Part shown: one piece after another, positions 25,062 through 34,834 of the stretch | Position numbering within the stretch: position 1 is the first letter of the stretch | How the letters are laid out: the number at the start of each line of letters is the position of its first letter | Assembly (NCBI GenBank): GCA_964610155.1 | Contig: CAZSUY010000007.1 | Location: 1-64,000 of the forward strand | DNA: 64,000 nt | Reading direction: 5' to 3' | Source of the DNA: JAFGBM01 sp964610155 | Lineage (GTDB): Bacteria > Actinomycetota > Actinomycetes > Actinomycetales > Demequinaceae | The notes under the pieces: generated by a model | What the model was told of the DNA's origin: nothing | The model's database searches: none | Seen by the model: the letters and a program-made list of their open reading frames with translations, nothing else | Program-made: the position numbers and the translations under genes

Positions 25062-27131
25062 TTACGACGTGGCCTCGAGCATCTGCCGGAGTTCACGCTT
25101 CAGCTCGACGACCTCGTCCCGGAGTCGGGCCGCAAGCTCGAAGTGGAGTTCCTCAGCCGCGGCTCGCATCTGGGCGCTCAGGTCTTCGATGAGCGTTGTC
25201 AATTCCTCGGAGGCGGCTCCTCCCATGCGAGGCGCGCGCAATTGGGCTTGCCGGGAGGCCTTGCCTCCCCGTCTTCGGGAGCGAAGAACATCTTCTGTGT
25301 CGGCATCTTCGCGCGCGAGCATCTCGGCGATATCGCCGATCTTCTTCTGCAACGGGGCCGGGTCGATTCCGCGTTCCGTGTTGAATTCAACCTGGATTTC
25401 GCGTCGCCGATTCGTTTCATCGATGGCCCGTGCCATGGAATCGGTCACCTTGTCCGCATACATGTGGACCTCACCGGAGACATTCCTGGCCGCCCGGCCT
25501 ATCGTTTGGATGAGGGAAGTGCCCGACCGAAGGAACCCCTCCTTGTCGGCGTCGAGGATCGACACCAGGGACACCTCCGGCAGGTCGAGACCCTCCCTTA
25601 GGAGGTTGATCCCGACGAGAACATCGAAACGTCCTTGACGTAGTTCACGGAGAAGCTCAACCCTCCGGAGGGTGTCGACGTCGGAGTGAAGGTATTCGAC
25701 CCGGACACCCTTCTCGTTGAGGTACTCCGTGAGGTCCTCCGCCATCCTTTTCGTGAGGGTCGTGACGAGAACCCTCTCATTGACCTCGGTGCGCTTCCTT
25801 ATCTCCTCCAGCAGATCATCGATCTGCCCGACGGTCGGCTTGACGATCACCTTGGGATCAACGAGGCCGGTTGGCCGGATGATCTGTTCAACCGCTCCAT
25901 CCGCTATCGACAACTCGTAGGGTCCAGGAGTCGCGGAGAGGTAGACGGTCTGCCCGATCCTCTCCTGGAATTCCTCCCAACGCAGGGGCCTGTTGTCGAG
26001 AGCCGACGGGAGGCGAAATCCGTGCTCCACCAGGGTCCTCTTGCGTGAAGCATCGCCCGCCGACATGGCCCCGACCTGTGGCACCGTCACATGGGATTCG
26101 TCGATGACCAGGAGGAAATCCTCCGGGAAGTAGTCGAGAAGGGTGTGAGGAGGCGTGCCGGGCTCGCGGTCCTCGATGTGCCGGGAATAGTTCTCGATTC
26201 CCGCGCACATGCCGACCGCCCTGAGCATCTCCAGGTCATAGGTGGTTCGCATTCTCAGGCGCTGGGCTTCTAGTTGCTTGCCCTGCCCCTCTAGTTCATT
26301 GAGCCGCTCCGCCAGTTCAGCCTCGATCGCCCCGACGGCTCTCCTGATTCTTGGGGTACTTGCGACATAGTGTGACGCGGGGAAGACCGCGGCCTGGTGC
26401 TGCTTGTTGAAAACCTCTCCCGTGAGGGGGTGGAGGGTATACAGAGCTTCGATGACGTCGCCGAACAGCTCGATGCGGATGGCGTACTCCTCGTTCACGG
26501 GGATGATCTCGATGGTGTCCCCTCGTACCCGGAAGGTTCCCCTGGCGAAGGCGATGTCGTTTCGGGAGTACTGGATGGCGACGAATCGGCGCAGAAGGGT
26601 GTTCCTTTCGATCTTCTGGCCTACCTCGAGGAGGATCATTCCGCGGATATACTCCTCGGGAGTTCCAAGACCGTAGATGCACGACACGGTCGCGACAACG
26701 ACCACGTCCCGACGGGTCAGAAGGGAGTTCGTAGCGGAGTACCGGAGGCGTTCGACCTCCTGATTGATCGAGGTCTCCTTCTCGATGTAGGTATCCGTCT
26801 GCGGTACATACGCCTCCGGTTGGTAGTAGTCGTAATACGAGACGAAGTACTCGACGGCGTTGTTCGGCAGTAGTTCGCGGAACTCATTCGTCAACTGCGC
26901 GGCGAGTGTCTTGTTGTGGGAGAGGACGAGGGCTGGCCTCTGAAGCCGCTCGATCAGCCAGGCCGTTGTGGCAGACTTGCCCGTCCCCGTGGCCCCGAGG
27001 AGCACGACGTCTCGCTCCCCCGCCCTGACGCGAGCCTCGAGTTCATCGATGGCCTTGGGCTGATCGCCGGACGGCTTGAAATCCGAGACGACAAGGAAAG
27101 GCGCCTCGGAGCGCCTGAGGTCGAGAGTCAC
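25062..27131 (-). CDS. uvrB: Excinuclease ABC subunit B
   Basis: DNA helicase-like damage verifier. Walker A GATGTGKS, the damage-wedging beta-hairpin (YDYYQPEAYVP), helicase motif VIDESHVT, the C-terminal helicase domain and a terminal UVR domain that contacts UvrC are all present. The 689-residue length is typical. The GTG start overlaps the coaE stop as GTGA. Unlike uvrA, no LexA box is visible upstream, so it probably depends on the rpsA-coaE transcript. Confidence 0.97.
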   Translation of the reverse strand: MTLDLRRSEAPFLVVSDFKPSGDQPKAIDELEARVRAGERDVVLLGATGTGKSATTAWLIERLQRPALVLSHNKTLAAQLTNEFRELLPNNAVEYFVSYYDYYQPEAYVPQTDTYIEKETSINQEVERLRYSATNSLLTRRDVVVVATVSCIYGLGTPEEYIRGMILLEVGQKIERNTLLRRFVAIQYSRNDIAFARGTFRVRGDTIEIIPVNEEYAIRIELFGDVIEALYTLHPLTGEVFNKQHQAAVFPASHYVASTPRIRRAVGAIEAELAERLNELEGQGKQLEAQRLRMRTTYDLEMLRAVGMCAGIENYSRHIEDREPGTPPHTLLDYFPEDFLLVIDESHVTVPQVGAMSAGDASRKRTLVEHGFRLPSALDNRPLRWEEFQERIGQTVYLSATPGPYELSIADGAVEQIIRPTGLVDPKVIVKPTVGQIDDLLEEIRKRTEVNERVLVTTLTKRMAEDLTEYLNEKGVRVEYLHSDVDTLRRVELLRELRQGRFDVLVGINLLREGLDLPEVSLVSILDADKEGFLRSGTSLIQTIGRAARNVSGEVHMYADKVTDSMARAIDETNRRREIQVEFNTERGIDPAPLQKKIGDIAEMLAREDADTEDVLRSRRRGGKASRQAQLRAPRMGGAASEELTTLIEDLSAQMRAAAEELHFELAARLRDEVVELKRELRQMLEATS

Positions 27132-27748
27132 CCTTTTACGTTAGTGCGCCCATGCGACAAGGGGACATGCTCCTTCCAGAAACGATCGACCTGTTTGTTG
27201 AGGGCGTAGACCGTCCCCGATCCGTCGAACACGACATCGGATTGGGCGGCGCGTTCCTTATCGGTCGCCTGTGCGGCAATTCGAGCCTCCGCCTGCTGCC
27301 TCGTCATCCCGCGCTCTTCAATCATTCTACGGATCCGCATGACCTTCGGCGCAGCCACCGTTGCCACTAGTTCGAACTTGCCTCCCTGGTTGGTCTCCAC
27401 CAGCAAGGGCACGCTGTGCACGACGACGTGGAAACCCTCCTCCTTCGCCTTGTGATCGGCCGCGAGGGCGAGCGAGAAGACGTAGGGGTGCACGATGGCG
27501 TTGAGGCGCTCAAGGCCGACGTCGTCTCCGAAAACGATGTCCGCAAGGGCGGTTCGGTCGAGCTCCCCATCTACGACGAGAGCGTCGCCGAACTCCCTCG
27601 CGATGTCTGCCAATGCGGCGGAACCGGGTTTTACCGCTTCCCGTGAGAGGTCATCGTGGTCGACGACGCGCGCCCCCCACCACTCGAAGCGGCGGGCGGC
27701 GACCGACTTCCCGGAGGCGATCCCCCCGGTCAGCCCGATACGGGCCAT
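27128..27748 (-). CDS. coaE: Dephospho-CoA kinase
   Basis: Last step of coenzyme A synthesis. The P-loop GGIASGKS starts at about residue 8. The DHDDLSREAV and HPYVF motifs match CoaE. The ATG at 27748 overlaps the rpsA stop (TGATG), giving 206 residues, so the much longer arginine-rich upstream extension is an out-of-context shadow of rpsA. The rpsA-coaE-uvrB order is standard for actinobacteria. Confidence 0.96.
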   Translation of the reverse strand: MARIGLTGGIASGKSVAARRFEWWGARVVDHDDLSREAVKPGSAALADIAREFGDALVVDGELDRTALADIVFGDDVGLERLNAIVHPYVFSLALAADHKAKEEGFHVVVHSVPLLVETNQGGKFELVATVAAPKVMRIRRMIEERGMTRQQAEARIAAQATDKERAAQSDVVFDGSGTVYALNKQVDRFWKEHVPLSHGRTNVKG

Positions 27749-29217
27749 CACTCTCCAGTGAGCTTCTCTCGAAGGGCGGCAAGCCGCTCGTCGGAAGCCA
27801 GGGTTCCGACCTGGGATTCGGGTTCCTCTTCGACGATTGGAGCCTTGCGCTTCTTCGGGGCCGGGGCGGGCTCGATGGCCGCGGCCTCGGCGGCGAATGC
27901 GTCCTGCTTGGCGATGAAGATCTTGTGCGCGATCCAACGGTCATGGGCCCGGCCGTAGTCGGCCTCCCACGCCTCGCGCTGATCCTCGTATCCTTCTCGC
28001 CATTCCTGGGTCTCAGAATCGAAGCCCTCCGGGTATTTGTAACTACCCTTCTCGTCATACTCTGCGGTCATGCCGTATAGGGCCGGGTCGAAGTCCTCAC
28101 CCTCTGGATCGATTCCCTCATTCGCTTGCTTGATCGAAAGTGAGATCCGTCTTCGCTCAAGATCGATATCGATGATCTTGACGAAGACGTCCTCGTCCGC
28201 CGACACGACCTGCTCGGGGAGCTCGACGTGCCGCGTTGCCAATTCAGAGATGTGGACGAGTCCTTCGATACCCTCGAACACGCGGACGAAGGCGCCGAAC
28301 GGTACGAGCTTGGTGACCTTTCCTGGGACGATCTGGCCGATCGCGTGGGTACGTGCATATACCGCCCACGGATCCTCCTGAGTCGCCTTGAGCGATAGGG
28401 ATACCCGCTCGCGGTCCATGTCGATCTCAAGGATCTCTATGTCGACCTCCTGTCCCACATGAACGACCTCACCGGGGTGATCGATGTGCTTCCACGAGAG
28501 CTCCGAGACGTGCACGAGGCCATCGACTCCACCTAGGTCGACGAACGCCCCGAAGTTGACGATCGACGAGACCGTGCCCTTGCGGATCTGTCCGGGAGCG
28601 AGCGCCGTCAGGAAGGTCGAACGAACCTCCGACTGGGTCTGCTCAAGGAAGGCCCGGCGTGACAGGACCACGTTGTTGCGGTTCTTGTCGAGCTCGATTA
28701 TCTTGGCCTCGATCTCTTGCCCGATATATGGACCGAGGTCGCGTACACGTCTCATTTCAACGAGAGAGGCTGGCAGGAAGCCCCGGAGGCCGATGTCAAC
28801 GATCAGGCCGCCCTTGACGACCTCGATGACGGTGCCAGTGACGATGCCGTCTTCTTCCTTGATCTTCTCGATCGAGCCCCACGCCCGCTCGTACTGAGCA
28901 CGCTTCTTTGACAGGATCAGCCGGCCCTCCTTGTCCTCCTTGGTGAGGACGAGGGCTTCGATCGTGTCGCCAACGGTGACGATCTCGTCGGGATCTGTGT
29001 CATGCCGGATTGAAAGCTCTCGAGCGGGAATGACGCCCTCGGTCTTGTAGCCGATGTCGAGGAGGACCTCGTCACGATCTACCTTGACGATGACGCCGGT
29101 GACGAGGTCTCCGTCGCTGAAGTTCTTGATGGTCGCATCGACGGCGGCGAGGAAGTCTTCGCTCGAACCAACGTCGTTAAAGGTGATTTGGGTGGATTTA
29201 GGAGTGGACGGGGACAT
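27748..29217 (-). CDS. rpsA: 30S ribosomal protein S1
   Basis: mRNA-binding ribosomal protein. The 489-residue product has four S1/OB repeats beginning near residues 37, 122, 205 and 292, the last two with FGAFVxxxxxxGLVHxSEL. A long acidic tail with a lysine-rich PKKRK stretch follows. The ATG at 29217 precedes the typical actinobacterial N-terminus; in-frame codons further upstream lack support. No strong Shine-Dalgarno is seen, as is common for S1 leaders. Confidence 0.95.
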   Translation of the reverse strand: MSPSTPKSTQITFNDVGSSEDFLAAVDATIKNFSDGDLVTGVIVKVDRDEVLLDIGYKTEGVIPARELSIRHDTDPDEIVTVGDTIEALVLTKEDKEGRLILSKKRAQYERAWGSIEKIKEEDGIVTGTVIEVVKGGLIVDIGLRGFLPASLVEMRRVRDLGPYIGQEIEAKIIELDKNRNNVVLSRRAFLEQTQSEVRSTFLTALAPGQIRKGTVSSIVNFGAFVDLGGVDGLVHVSELSWKHIDHPGEVVHVGQEVDIEILEIDMDRERVSLSLKATQEDPWAVYARTHAIGQIVPGKVTKLVPFGAFVRVFEGIEGLVHISELATRHVELPEQVVSADEDVFVKIIDIDLERRRISLSIKQANEGIDPEGEDFDPALYGMTAEYDEKGSYKYPEGFDSETQEWREGYEDQREAWEADYGRAHDRWIAHKIFIAKQDAFAAEAAAIEPAPAPKKRKAPIVEEEPESQVGTLASDERLAALREKLTGE

Positions 29218-29319
29218 TGGGGAGTGGGCTCCGATGGATGGATGAATGAATAGGCCGTGTAGATATCGCCCGCCATGGTACCGCGGGAAGGCCATCTGCC
29301 ACAAAAGTACCTAGAAGCG

Positions 29320-30342
29320 TCAAAGACCGCGGATCGCGTCCAGGAGGTCGGCCGGTACCCGTTTGGACTTTCCAGCCGTCTCCGCAAGGTCGATCATCTC
29401 GATCTTCTCTCCATGTAGAGCGGTGAACTTCTGAGACACCCCGGCTGTTGCCGCGTCGATCGCGGCGACCCCCATCCGGGTGGCAAGGAGGCGATCCCTC
29501 GACGTCGGCGTGCCGCCTCTTTGAACGTATCCCAGGATCGTCAAGCGCGTCTCGAAGCCGGTCCGGTCTTCGATGGCCCGCGTCACCTGCACGCCCATCT
29601 GCTTTGCTATGGGGTTGTCCTTTGCCTCGAGGGCGCCCGTTGGCTCCCAACTGGTGCCCTTCGCTGACACGGCGCCCTCTGCAACCGCGACGATGGAGAA
29701 TCCCCGCTTGCGGTGATGCCGATGTTGGATGGCCAGGGCAACCTTGTCGATATCGAAGGGCTCCTCTGGAGCAAGGATGATGTCGGCTCCGCCGGCGACG
29801 CCTGCCGAGACGGCGATCCAACCACAGCGGCGCCCCATGACCTCAACGACCATGACGCGGTTGTGGGACTCTGCCGTGGAATGGAGCCGGTCGATCGCCT
29901 CCGTAGCGATCATCACGGCTGTGTCGAACCCGATTGAGACGTCTGTCCCAGCCACATCGTTGTCGATTGTCTTGGGAATCCCGATGATCGGGACCCCCGT
30001 CTCCCCCACCTTCGAGGCCGCCTTCAGCGTCCCGTCGCCCCCGATACAGATGATCGCATCCAGTTTCTCGACCTCAACGATCTCTTTCACCCGCTCTAGG
30101 CCACCAGGCTCCTTGTGCGGATGGCATCGGGCCGTCCCGAGCATCGTGCCCCCCTGGACGAGGATCCCCGTGACATCATTTCGATCGAGGGGGGTGGCGT
30201 CTCCGTCGAGGAAGCCCCTCCAGCCATCCCGAAACCCTATGATCGAATGCCCGTGCTCGCTGGCGCCACGTTTGACGATGGCCCGAATGGCGGCGTTCAG
30301 GCCGGGGCAATCTCCGCCCCCCGTAAGGACTGCTATGCGCAT
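29320..30342 (-). CDS. pfkA: 6-phosphofructokinase with mixed ATP/PPi signature
   Basis: Phosphorylates fructose-6-phosphate. The 340-residue group A enzyme has GGGDCPGLN at the N-terminus, GGDGT at residues 101-105 and GIPKTIDND at 121-129. Position 104 is glycine, the ATP-type residue. Position 124 is lysine, the residue usual in PPi-dependent enzymes, where ATP enzymes have glycine. This combination occurs in some actinobacterial phosphofructokinases of either donor type, so the phosphoryl donor is uncertain. The ATG follows a TACGCT -10 box by 6 nt. Confidence 0.93.
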   Translation of the reverse strand: MRIAVLTGGGDCPGLNAAIRAIVKRGASEHGHSIIGFRDGWRGFLDGDATPLDRNDVTGILVQGGTMLGTARCHPHKEPGGLERVKEIVEVEKLDAIICIGGDGTLKAASKVGETGVPIIGIPKTIDNDVAGTDVSIGFDTAVMIATEAIDRLHSTAESHNRVMVVEVMGRRCGWIAVSAGVAGGADIILAPEEPFDIDKVALAIQHRHHRKRGFSIVAVAEGAVSAKGTSWEPTGALEAKDNPIAKQMGVQVTRAIEDRTGFETRLTILGYVQRGGTPTSRDRLLATRMGVAAIDAATAGVSQKFTALHGEKIEMIDLAETAGKSKRVPADLLDAIRGL

Positions 30343-30348
30343 GGGACC

Positions 30349-30354
30349 AGCGTA
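30349..30354 (-). promoter_or_regulatory. -10 box of pfkA (leaderless)
   Basis: TACGCT on the minus strand exactly 6 nt before the pfkA ATG, in the short gap after polA. There is no Shine-Dalgarno. Confidence 0.5.
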
Positions 30355-30380
30355 GCGCCCGGCACTAGATCACCCGGCGA

Positions 30381-33068
30381 CTAATGTCCTGCCTCTCGCC
30401 ACGTATCTCCCGTTCCGACGTTGACGTCAAGGGGAACGGAAAGGTCCCCGGCGTCCGCCATCTCCTCCACGAGGATCGCCTCGACCCTCTCCTTTTCTCC
30501 AGGTGCCACCTCAACCACTAGTTCGTCGTGGATCTGAAGAATCTGGCGGGAAAGAAGGCCCTCTATGTCCAACCGCCGATCAACCCCGATCATCGCCCGC
30601 TTGATGAGGTCGGCCGCACTTCCCTGGATGGGAGCGTTGAGAGCCATCCGCTCGGCCATCTCCCGGCGCTGTCGATCATCAGCGGTGAGGTCAGGGTGGT
30701 AGCGACGGCGACCGAAGATCGTCTCGGTATAGCCGACCCTGCGGGCCTCTGCTACGACCGACGCCAGGTAGTCGCGCACTCCGCCGAACCTCGCGTAATA
30801 GTCGCCTATTAGGGCTTGAGCCTCCCCGACCGGTGTCCCGAGTTGGCGGGCAAGCCCGAACGGCGAGAGCCCATACGCCAGGCCGTACGACATGGCCTTG
30901 ACCCTGGAGCGCATCTCAGGGGTGACCGCTTCCGGGGGCACTCCGAATACCCGGGATCCGACGAATCTATGAAGATCCTCCCCTCCTTCAAAGGCCTCGA
31001 TCAAGGCCTTGTCCTTGCTGAGGTGAGCCATGATCCGCATCTCAATCTGGCTGTAATCAGCCGTGAGGAGGGTCTCGTACTCCTTCCCCACGACGAAGGC
31101 TTCTCGAATGCGATGACCGTCCTCCGTCCGGATGGGTATGTTCTGAAGGTTCGGGTCGCGCGACGACAGTCGGCCCGTGGAGGCCACCGTTTGGGAGAAG
31201 GTCGTGTGAATGCGGCCATCCGCGCCAATCGACGAGATGAGCCCCTCGATGATCTGGCGCAGCTTGGTTGCGTCGCGGTGGGCGAGCAGGGCCTCGAGGA
31301 AGGGGTGAGGGTTCTTCTCGTACAGTTCGGCGAGAGATGCGGCATCCGTTGTATACCCCGTCTTGATGCGCTTGGTCTTCGGCATGCCAAGTCTGTCGAA
31401 GAGAACCTCCTGCAATTGCTTGGGGGACGCTAGATTCACCTCGACTCCCCCTATGGCGGCGTGCGCCGCCTCCTCGGCGCGCTCAGCCCTGAAAAGGCAT
31501 TCCTTGGAACGCTCCTCCAGCCTCGATCGATCGACGGCGACCCCCGTGGCCTCCATTTTCGCAAGCACACCAATGAGCGGGAGTTCCAGGTCGCGGTAGA
31601 CCTCCGTCATCCCACGCTCGGAAACCTCTCGCTCAAGTTCCCCGGACAGTCTGGCGACATCTATCGCCTTTCGCCCCGCGACTTCGGAATCCGATGGACC
31701 TAGCCCCAGATCGAGTTCAGCACCAGCTACGGATACTCCGGTGGTGAACCCGAGGTATCGCTGGGTCACGGACTCTAGATCGAATCGACCCTGATCGGCT
31801 TGAACAAGGTAGGCGGCAATCTCCGTGTCCCCATCGATTCCCCCAAGGACGTGCCCACGAGCCGCTAGGGCATGCCACGCGTCCTTGGCGCCATGAAGCA
31901 CCTTGGGCACTTGAGGGTCCGCGAGCCACTCCCCAAGAGCGTGATCGTCCTCCTCGTCGATTTCGGTGAGGTCTACCCCCCACGCGGAGCCGCCCCCATC
32001 GGCGACACCCAAACCCCGAGCGTCGTTGGCGGATTCCCTTCCGACGTACAGGAACGAACGTCCCTTGTGGGACGCAATTGCCGCCACCGCGCCCTCCAAC
32101 TCGACCTTCCCCTCTGAATCCTCCTCACCCGCCTCGTCAATGTTGTCCGCCTCGCTCCGGCCCGTCTCCCCTACTTCGGCGCTCTTCGCGAAGGCGAGGA
32201 GCTTCGGTCGGAGGCTCCGGAACTGGAGGGCATCGCAGACGCGTTGGATGGCGTCGGCGTCCCCCCCGGCCCTTCGGAGGGCGTCGATGCCAAGGGGCAG
32301 GTCCAGGTCCGTGACGAGGTGATTGAGTTCCCGGTTGAGCCTGACCTGCTCGATGTTCTCCCGGAGACTCTCCCCCACCTTGCCCGGGATGTCGGGGGCG
32401 GCCTTGAGGATCCCCTCCAGGCCGCCGTAGGCCCCGATCCACTTCGACGCGGTCTTGGGGCCGACGCCGGGGACGCCGGGCAGGTTGTCGCTGGTCTCCC
32501 CCACCAGCGCGGCGAGGTCGGGGTACTGCTCCGGCGTGACCCCGTGCTTCTCCCTGACGGCGTCGGGCGTCATGGTGTCGAGTTCGGAGACACCCCGTCG
32601 CGGGTAGAGCACGGTGACCTTGTCGGTGACGAGCTGAAGGGTGTCCCGATCCCCAGAGACGATGAGGACGTCGAGCCCGGCCTCCGCTGCCTGCCTGGCA
32701 TAGGTCGCGATGATGTCGTCCGCCTCGTAGTCGGGCTTGTCGACGACCGGGAGCCCAAGGGCGCCGAGAACGTCCCGGAGGAGAGGGACCTGAGGGATGA
32801 ACTCCGGGGGGGTCTCCCCCCGCGTCCCCTTGTACTCGGGGTACCGTTTGGTGCGGAACGTTCCCCCCGGCAGGTCGAAGGCGACGGCGATGTGTGTGGG
32901 TTTACGCCCTTCGACGATGCTGGCGATCATGCTCGCGAAGCCGTATACGGCATTGACGGGCTCGCCCGTGGTGGTATGGAAGTTGTCGAGGGGAAGGGCG
33001 TAGAAGGCCCGGAAGGCCACGGAGAAGCCGTCGACGAGGAGGAGGGTTCCCTTGTCCGAGTGACTCAC
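30381..33068 (-). CDS. polA: DNA polymerase I
   Basis: Repair and Okazaki-fragment polymerase. The N-terminal 5'-3' flap nuclease (VSGDRDTLQLV, GVPGVGPKTA) and C-terminal family A polymerase motifs A (TADYSQIEMR), B (around the RVKAMSYGLAYG segment) and C (QIHDELVVE) are intact. The middle 3'-5' exonuclease-like domain lacks the DxE metal ligands, so proofreading is probably absent, as in other actinobacterial PolA. Length is 895 residues with a GTG start 6 nt after a TAGGTT -10 box. Confidence 0.97.
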   Translation of the reverse strand: MSHSDKGTLLLVDGFSVAFRAFYALPLDNFHTTTGEPVNAVYGFASMIASIVEGRKPTHIAVAFDLPGGTFRTKRYPEYKGTRGETPPEFIPQVPLLRDVLGALGLPVVDKPDYEADDIIATYARQAAEAGLDVLIVSGDRDTLQLVTDKVTVLYPRRGVSELDTMTPDAVREKHGVTPEQYPDLAALVGETSDNLPGVPGVGPKTASKWIGAYGGLEGILKAAPDIPGKVGESLRENIEQVRLNRELNHLVTDLDLPLGIDALRRAGGDADAIQRVCDALQFRSLRPKLLAFAKSAEVGETGRSEADNIDEAGEEDSEGKVELEGAVAAIASHKGRSFLYVGRESANDARGLGVADGGGSAWGVDLTEIDEEDDHALGEWLADPQVPKVLHGAKDAWHALAARGHVLGGIDGDTEIAAYLVQADQGRFDLESVTQRYLGFTTGVSVAGAELDLGLGPSDSEVAGRKAIDVARLSGELEREVSERGMTEVYRDLELPLIGVLAKMEATGVAVDRSRLEERSKECLFRAERAEEAAHAAIGGVEVNLASPKQLQEVLFDRLGMPKTKRIKTGYTTDAASLAELYEKNPHPFLEALLAHRDATKLRQIIEGLISSIGADGRIHTTFSQTVASTGRLSSRDPNLQNIPIRTEDGHRIREAFVVGKEYETLLTADYSQIEMRIMAHLSKDKALIEAFEGGEDLHRFVGSRVFGVPPEAVTPEMRSRVKAMSYGLAYGLSPFGLARQLGTPVGEAQALIGDYYARFGGVRDYLASVVAEARRVGYTETIFGRRRYHPDLTADDRQRREMAERMALNAPIQGSAADLIKRAMIGVDRRLDIEGLLSRQILQIHDELVVEVAPGEKERVEAILVEEMADAGDLSVPLDVNVGTGDTWREAGH

Positions 33069-33074
33069 CCTGTC

Positions 33075-33080
33075 AACCTA
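33075..33080 (-). promoter_or_regulatory. -10 box of polA (leaderless)
   Basis: TAGGTT on the minus strand, 6 nt before the polA GTG, with no Shine-Dalgarno. It gives polA a promoter separate from the lipoprotein genes upstream. Confidence 0.55.
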
Positions 33081-33092
33081 TCCCGCCGGGGT

Positions 33093-33110
33093 GGGGACCG
33101 GGTGGTCCCC
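33093..33110 (-). terminator. Possible terminator after the lipoprotein pair
   Basis: Perfect 7-bp GC-rich stem GGGGACC/GGTCCCC with a 4-nt loop, 16 nt past the first lipoprotein stop and upstream of the polA -10 box. There is no T tract, so it would be a U-less terminator if functional. Confidence 0.4.
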
Positions 33111-33126
33111 CTCCCGGAGCGGATAC

Positions 33127-33969
33127 CTATGGCGCGATCGCTATGCTAACCACCAGCGCGTCGAGCATGGTGATCGTTGGGTTGAAGGCCCCTGGCGCGG
33201 CGGCGTCCAGCTGGCCGACGGCCGTCGTGATGTACGGCTCGTACCCGTCGCTGAACTGCTCCTCCGTCTGACCGCCGAACCCGGCTAGGTAATCGGCGGG
33301 GAGGACAGCGAGGTTGATCGGCAGGATGGCCGAGACCCAGTACTGGCCGTCGCTCGTCAGACCCTGATAGGTGTAGAACAGGTCGGTGTTGTTGACCGGC
33401 ACGTAGTACTGGGCATACTCGGTGAGGAAGCGGATCCCGCTGCCGTTCGTGAGCGGGATCACCCCATACCGTGCAAAGAAGGCCTGGGCCGCTTCGAACT
33501 GTGGAAGAAACGGTAAAGGACTGGCGAATGGGCCGGTGAAGACCGGTGCCGAGCCGCCACCCACGAGGGCTTGAAGGTCCGTGACCCGCTCGGGGAACAA
33601 TACCGGCAGAACGTCGGCGAAGTCGGCGACGGAGTAGACGGAGATGTGAGCGGTGAAGAAGGTGCCCGAGAGCGGGTATCCCTGGAGCGTCACGCGAGTG
33701 TGCTCGGGGTAGGGTTCGAACTCGTAGGGCGACACAGGGACGGTCTCGCAGAGGGCGCTGGAGGCCAGCGCGGGATCGAGGTAGAACGAGATTTCGTTGC
33801 AGGTGACGTTGGCCGCGACCCCGGGGGTCTCCGATGGTGTCGGCGATGGTGTACTCGAAGGGGATGGCGTGTCACTCGGGGTGACGCTGGGCGAGGCCGG
33901 GGACGCTGGGTCGGCGCAGGCGCACAGCACGAGGGACAGGAGGGCGAGGGGCAAGAGCGCGCGTTTCAT
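33127..33969 (-). CDS. Secreted lipoprotein of unknown family, paralogue 1
   Basis: I do not recognise the family. The 280-residue product begins with a lipoprotein signal peptide (MKRALLPLALL) and lipobox LCAC, so Cys18 would be lipidated. A Pro/Ser/Thr-rich linker of about 30 residues follows, then a globular domain of roughly 230 residues rich in aromatic residues. It is clearly homologous to the next gene upstream: both share FYLDPALASSALCETVP, TYQxLTxDGQYWVSA and GIRFxT. Two shared cysteines after the linker (in CNEI and LCETVP) could form a disulfide. It is predicted to be anchored outside the membrane. Only 16 nt separate it from its paralogue. Confidence 0.8.
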   Translation of the reverse strand: MKRALLPLALLSLVLCACADPASPASPSVTPSDTPSPSSTPSPTPSETPGVAANVTCNEISFYLDPALASSALCETVPVSPYEFEPYPEHTRVTLQGYPLSGTFFTAHISVYSVADFADVLPVLFPERVTDLQALVGGGSAPVFTGPFASPLPFLPQFEAAQAFFARYGVIPLTNGSGIRFLTEYAQYYVPVNNTDLFYTYQGLTSDGQYWVSAILPINLAVLPADYLAGFGGQTEEQFSDGYEPYITTAVGQLDAAAPGAFNPTITMLDALVVSIAIAP

Positions 33970-33985
33970 GGAGACTCTTTCAGAC

Positions 33986-34834
33986 CTACGGCACGAACGT
34001 GATGCTTGAGACGAGGACATCGAGGTCCGCGATCAGCGGCTCAAACGTCCCGGGAGGTTGCGTGTTGAGCTGCTGGACGACGTTCGCCCAGTACGCTTCG
34101 ACGTCCGCCTCGAACTGAGCCCACGTCGCATATCCGGCTGGGAGGGTGCTCCCGTCGTCGACGAGGATCGTGTTCCGAATCGGCAGGAACGCCGACACCC
34201 AATACTGGCCGTCCGCGGTCAAGGCCTGGTAGGTGTATTTGGTCTCGTAGTTGGAGATGGGCGCGGCGTCATAACCCATTCTTGTGACGAAGCGAATCCC
34301 GACGCCATCGGCGAACGGGAGCACCCCGTACTGGGCGAAAATGCTCGGCATCCCACCCAGGTCGGGCAGAGTCGGAAGCTCAAACCCTGAGGTTGGGTAC
34401 ACCGGCGGCGTGGCTGAACTTATCCAACCCTGAAGGTTCGCGACATCCATGGGGATCTGGGTGGGCCTGAGGGCGGTGTAGTCAGCGACCGACATGACGT
34501 AGATCCTCGCCTCATAATCCCCTCCGGACCACAGGTAGCCCACCAAGGTGATCACGGTCATTTCCGGATGCGTATACACCGGCCCGGTCTCGGCCGGGAC
34601 GGTCTCGCAGAGGGCGCTGGAGGCCAACGCCGGATCGAGGTAGAACGCTATCTCGTTGCAGGCGGCGTTCGTCGGGGTCGTTGACGACGCCGATGGTGTG
34701 GGCGACGGGGCGGTCGACGAGGTTGGCGTCGACGATGACGGTGTCGCGGACGGGCTCGGTGTGGCGGGCCCCGAAGGGCCGCAGGCGCAGAGCAAGAAGG
34801 ACAGGAGGGCGAGGGGGATGATTGAGCGTTCCAT
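33986..34834 (-). CDS. Secreted lipoprotein of unknown family, paralogue 2
   Basis: A 282-residue paralogue of the adjacent lipoprotein. The signal peptide MERSIIPLALLSFLLCAC carries lipobox LCAC (Cys18), then a Ser/Thr/Pro linker, then the same globular domain with two conserved cysteines. The ATG at 34834 has GGAAGGA about 7 nt upstream, so it is chosen over earlier in-frame codons. Part of the DNA encoding the shared FYLDPALASSALC segment (34599-34663) is nearly identical to 33740-33804, which points to a tandem duplication or gene conversion. Function unknown. Confidence 0.8.
   Translation of the reverse strand: MERSIIPLALLSFLLCACGPSGPATPSPSATPSSSTPTSSTAPSPTPSASSTTPTNAACNEIAFYLDPALASSALCETVPAETGPVYTHPEMTVITLVGYLWSGGDYEARIYVMSVADYTALRPTQIPMDVANLQGWISSATPPVYPTSGFELPTLPDLGGMPSIFAQYGVLPFADGVGIRFVTRMGYDAAPISNYETKYTYQALTADGQYWVSAFLPIRNTILVDDGSTLPAGYATWAQFEADVEAYWANVVQQLNTQPPGTFEPLIADLDVLVSSITFVP

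Noticed and set aside
27749..27937. N-terminal extension of CoaE
   Set aside because: Arginine-rich and antiparallel in character to the rpsA tail it overlaps; the ATG at 27748 sits at the normal P-loop distance.
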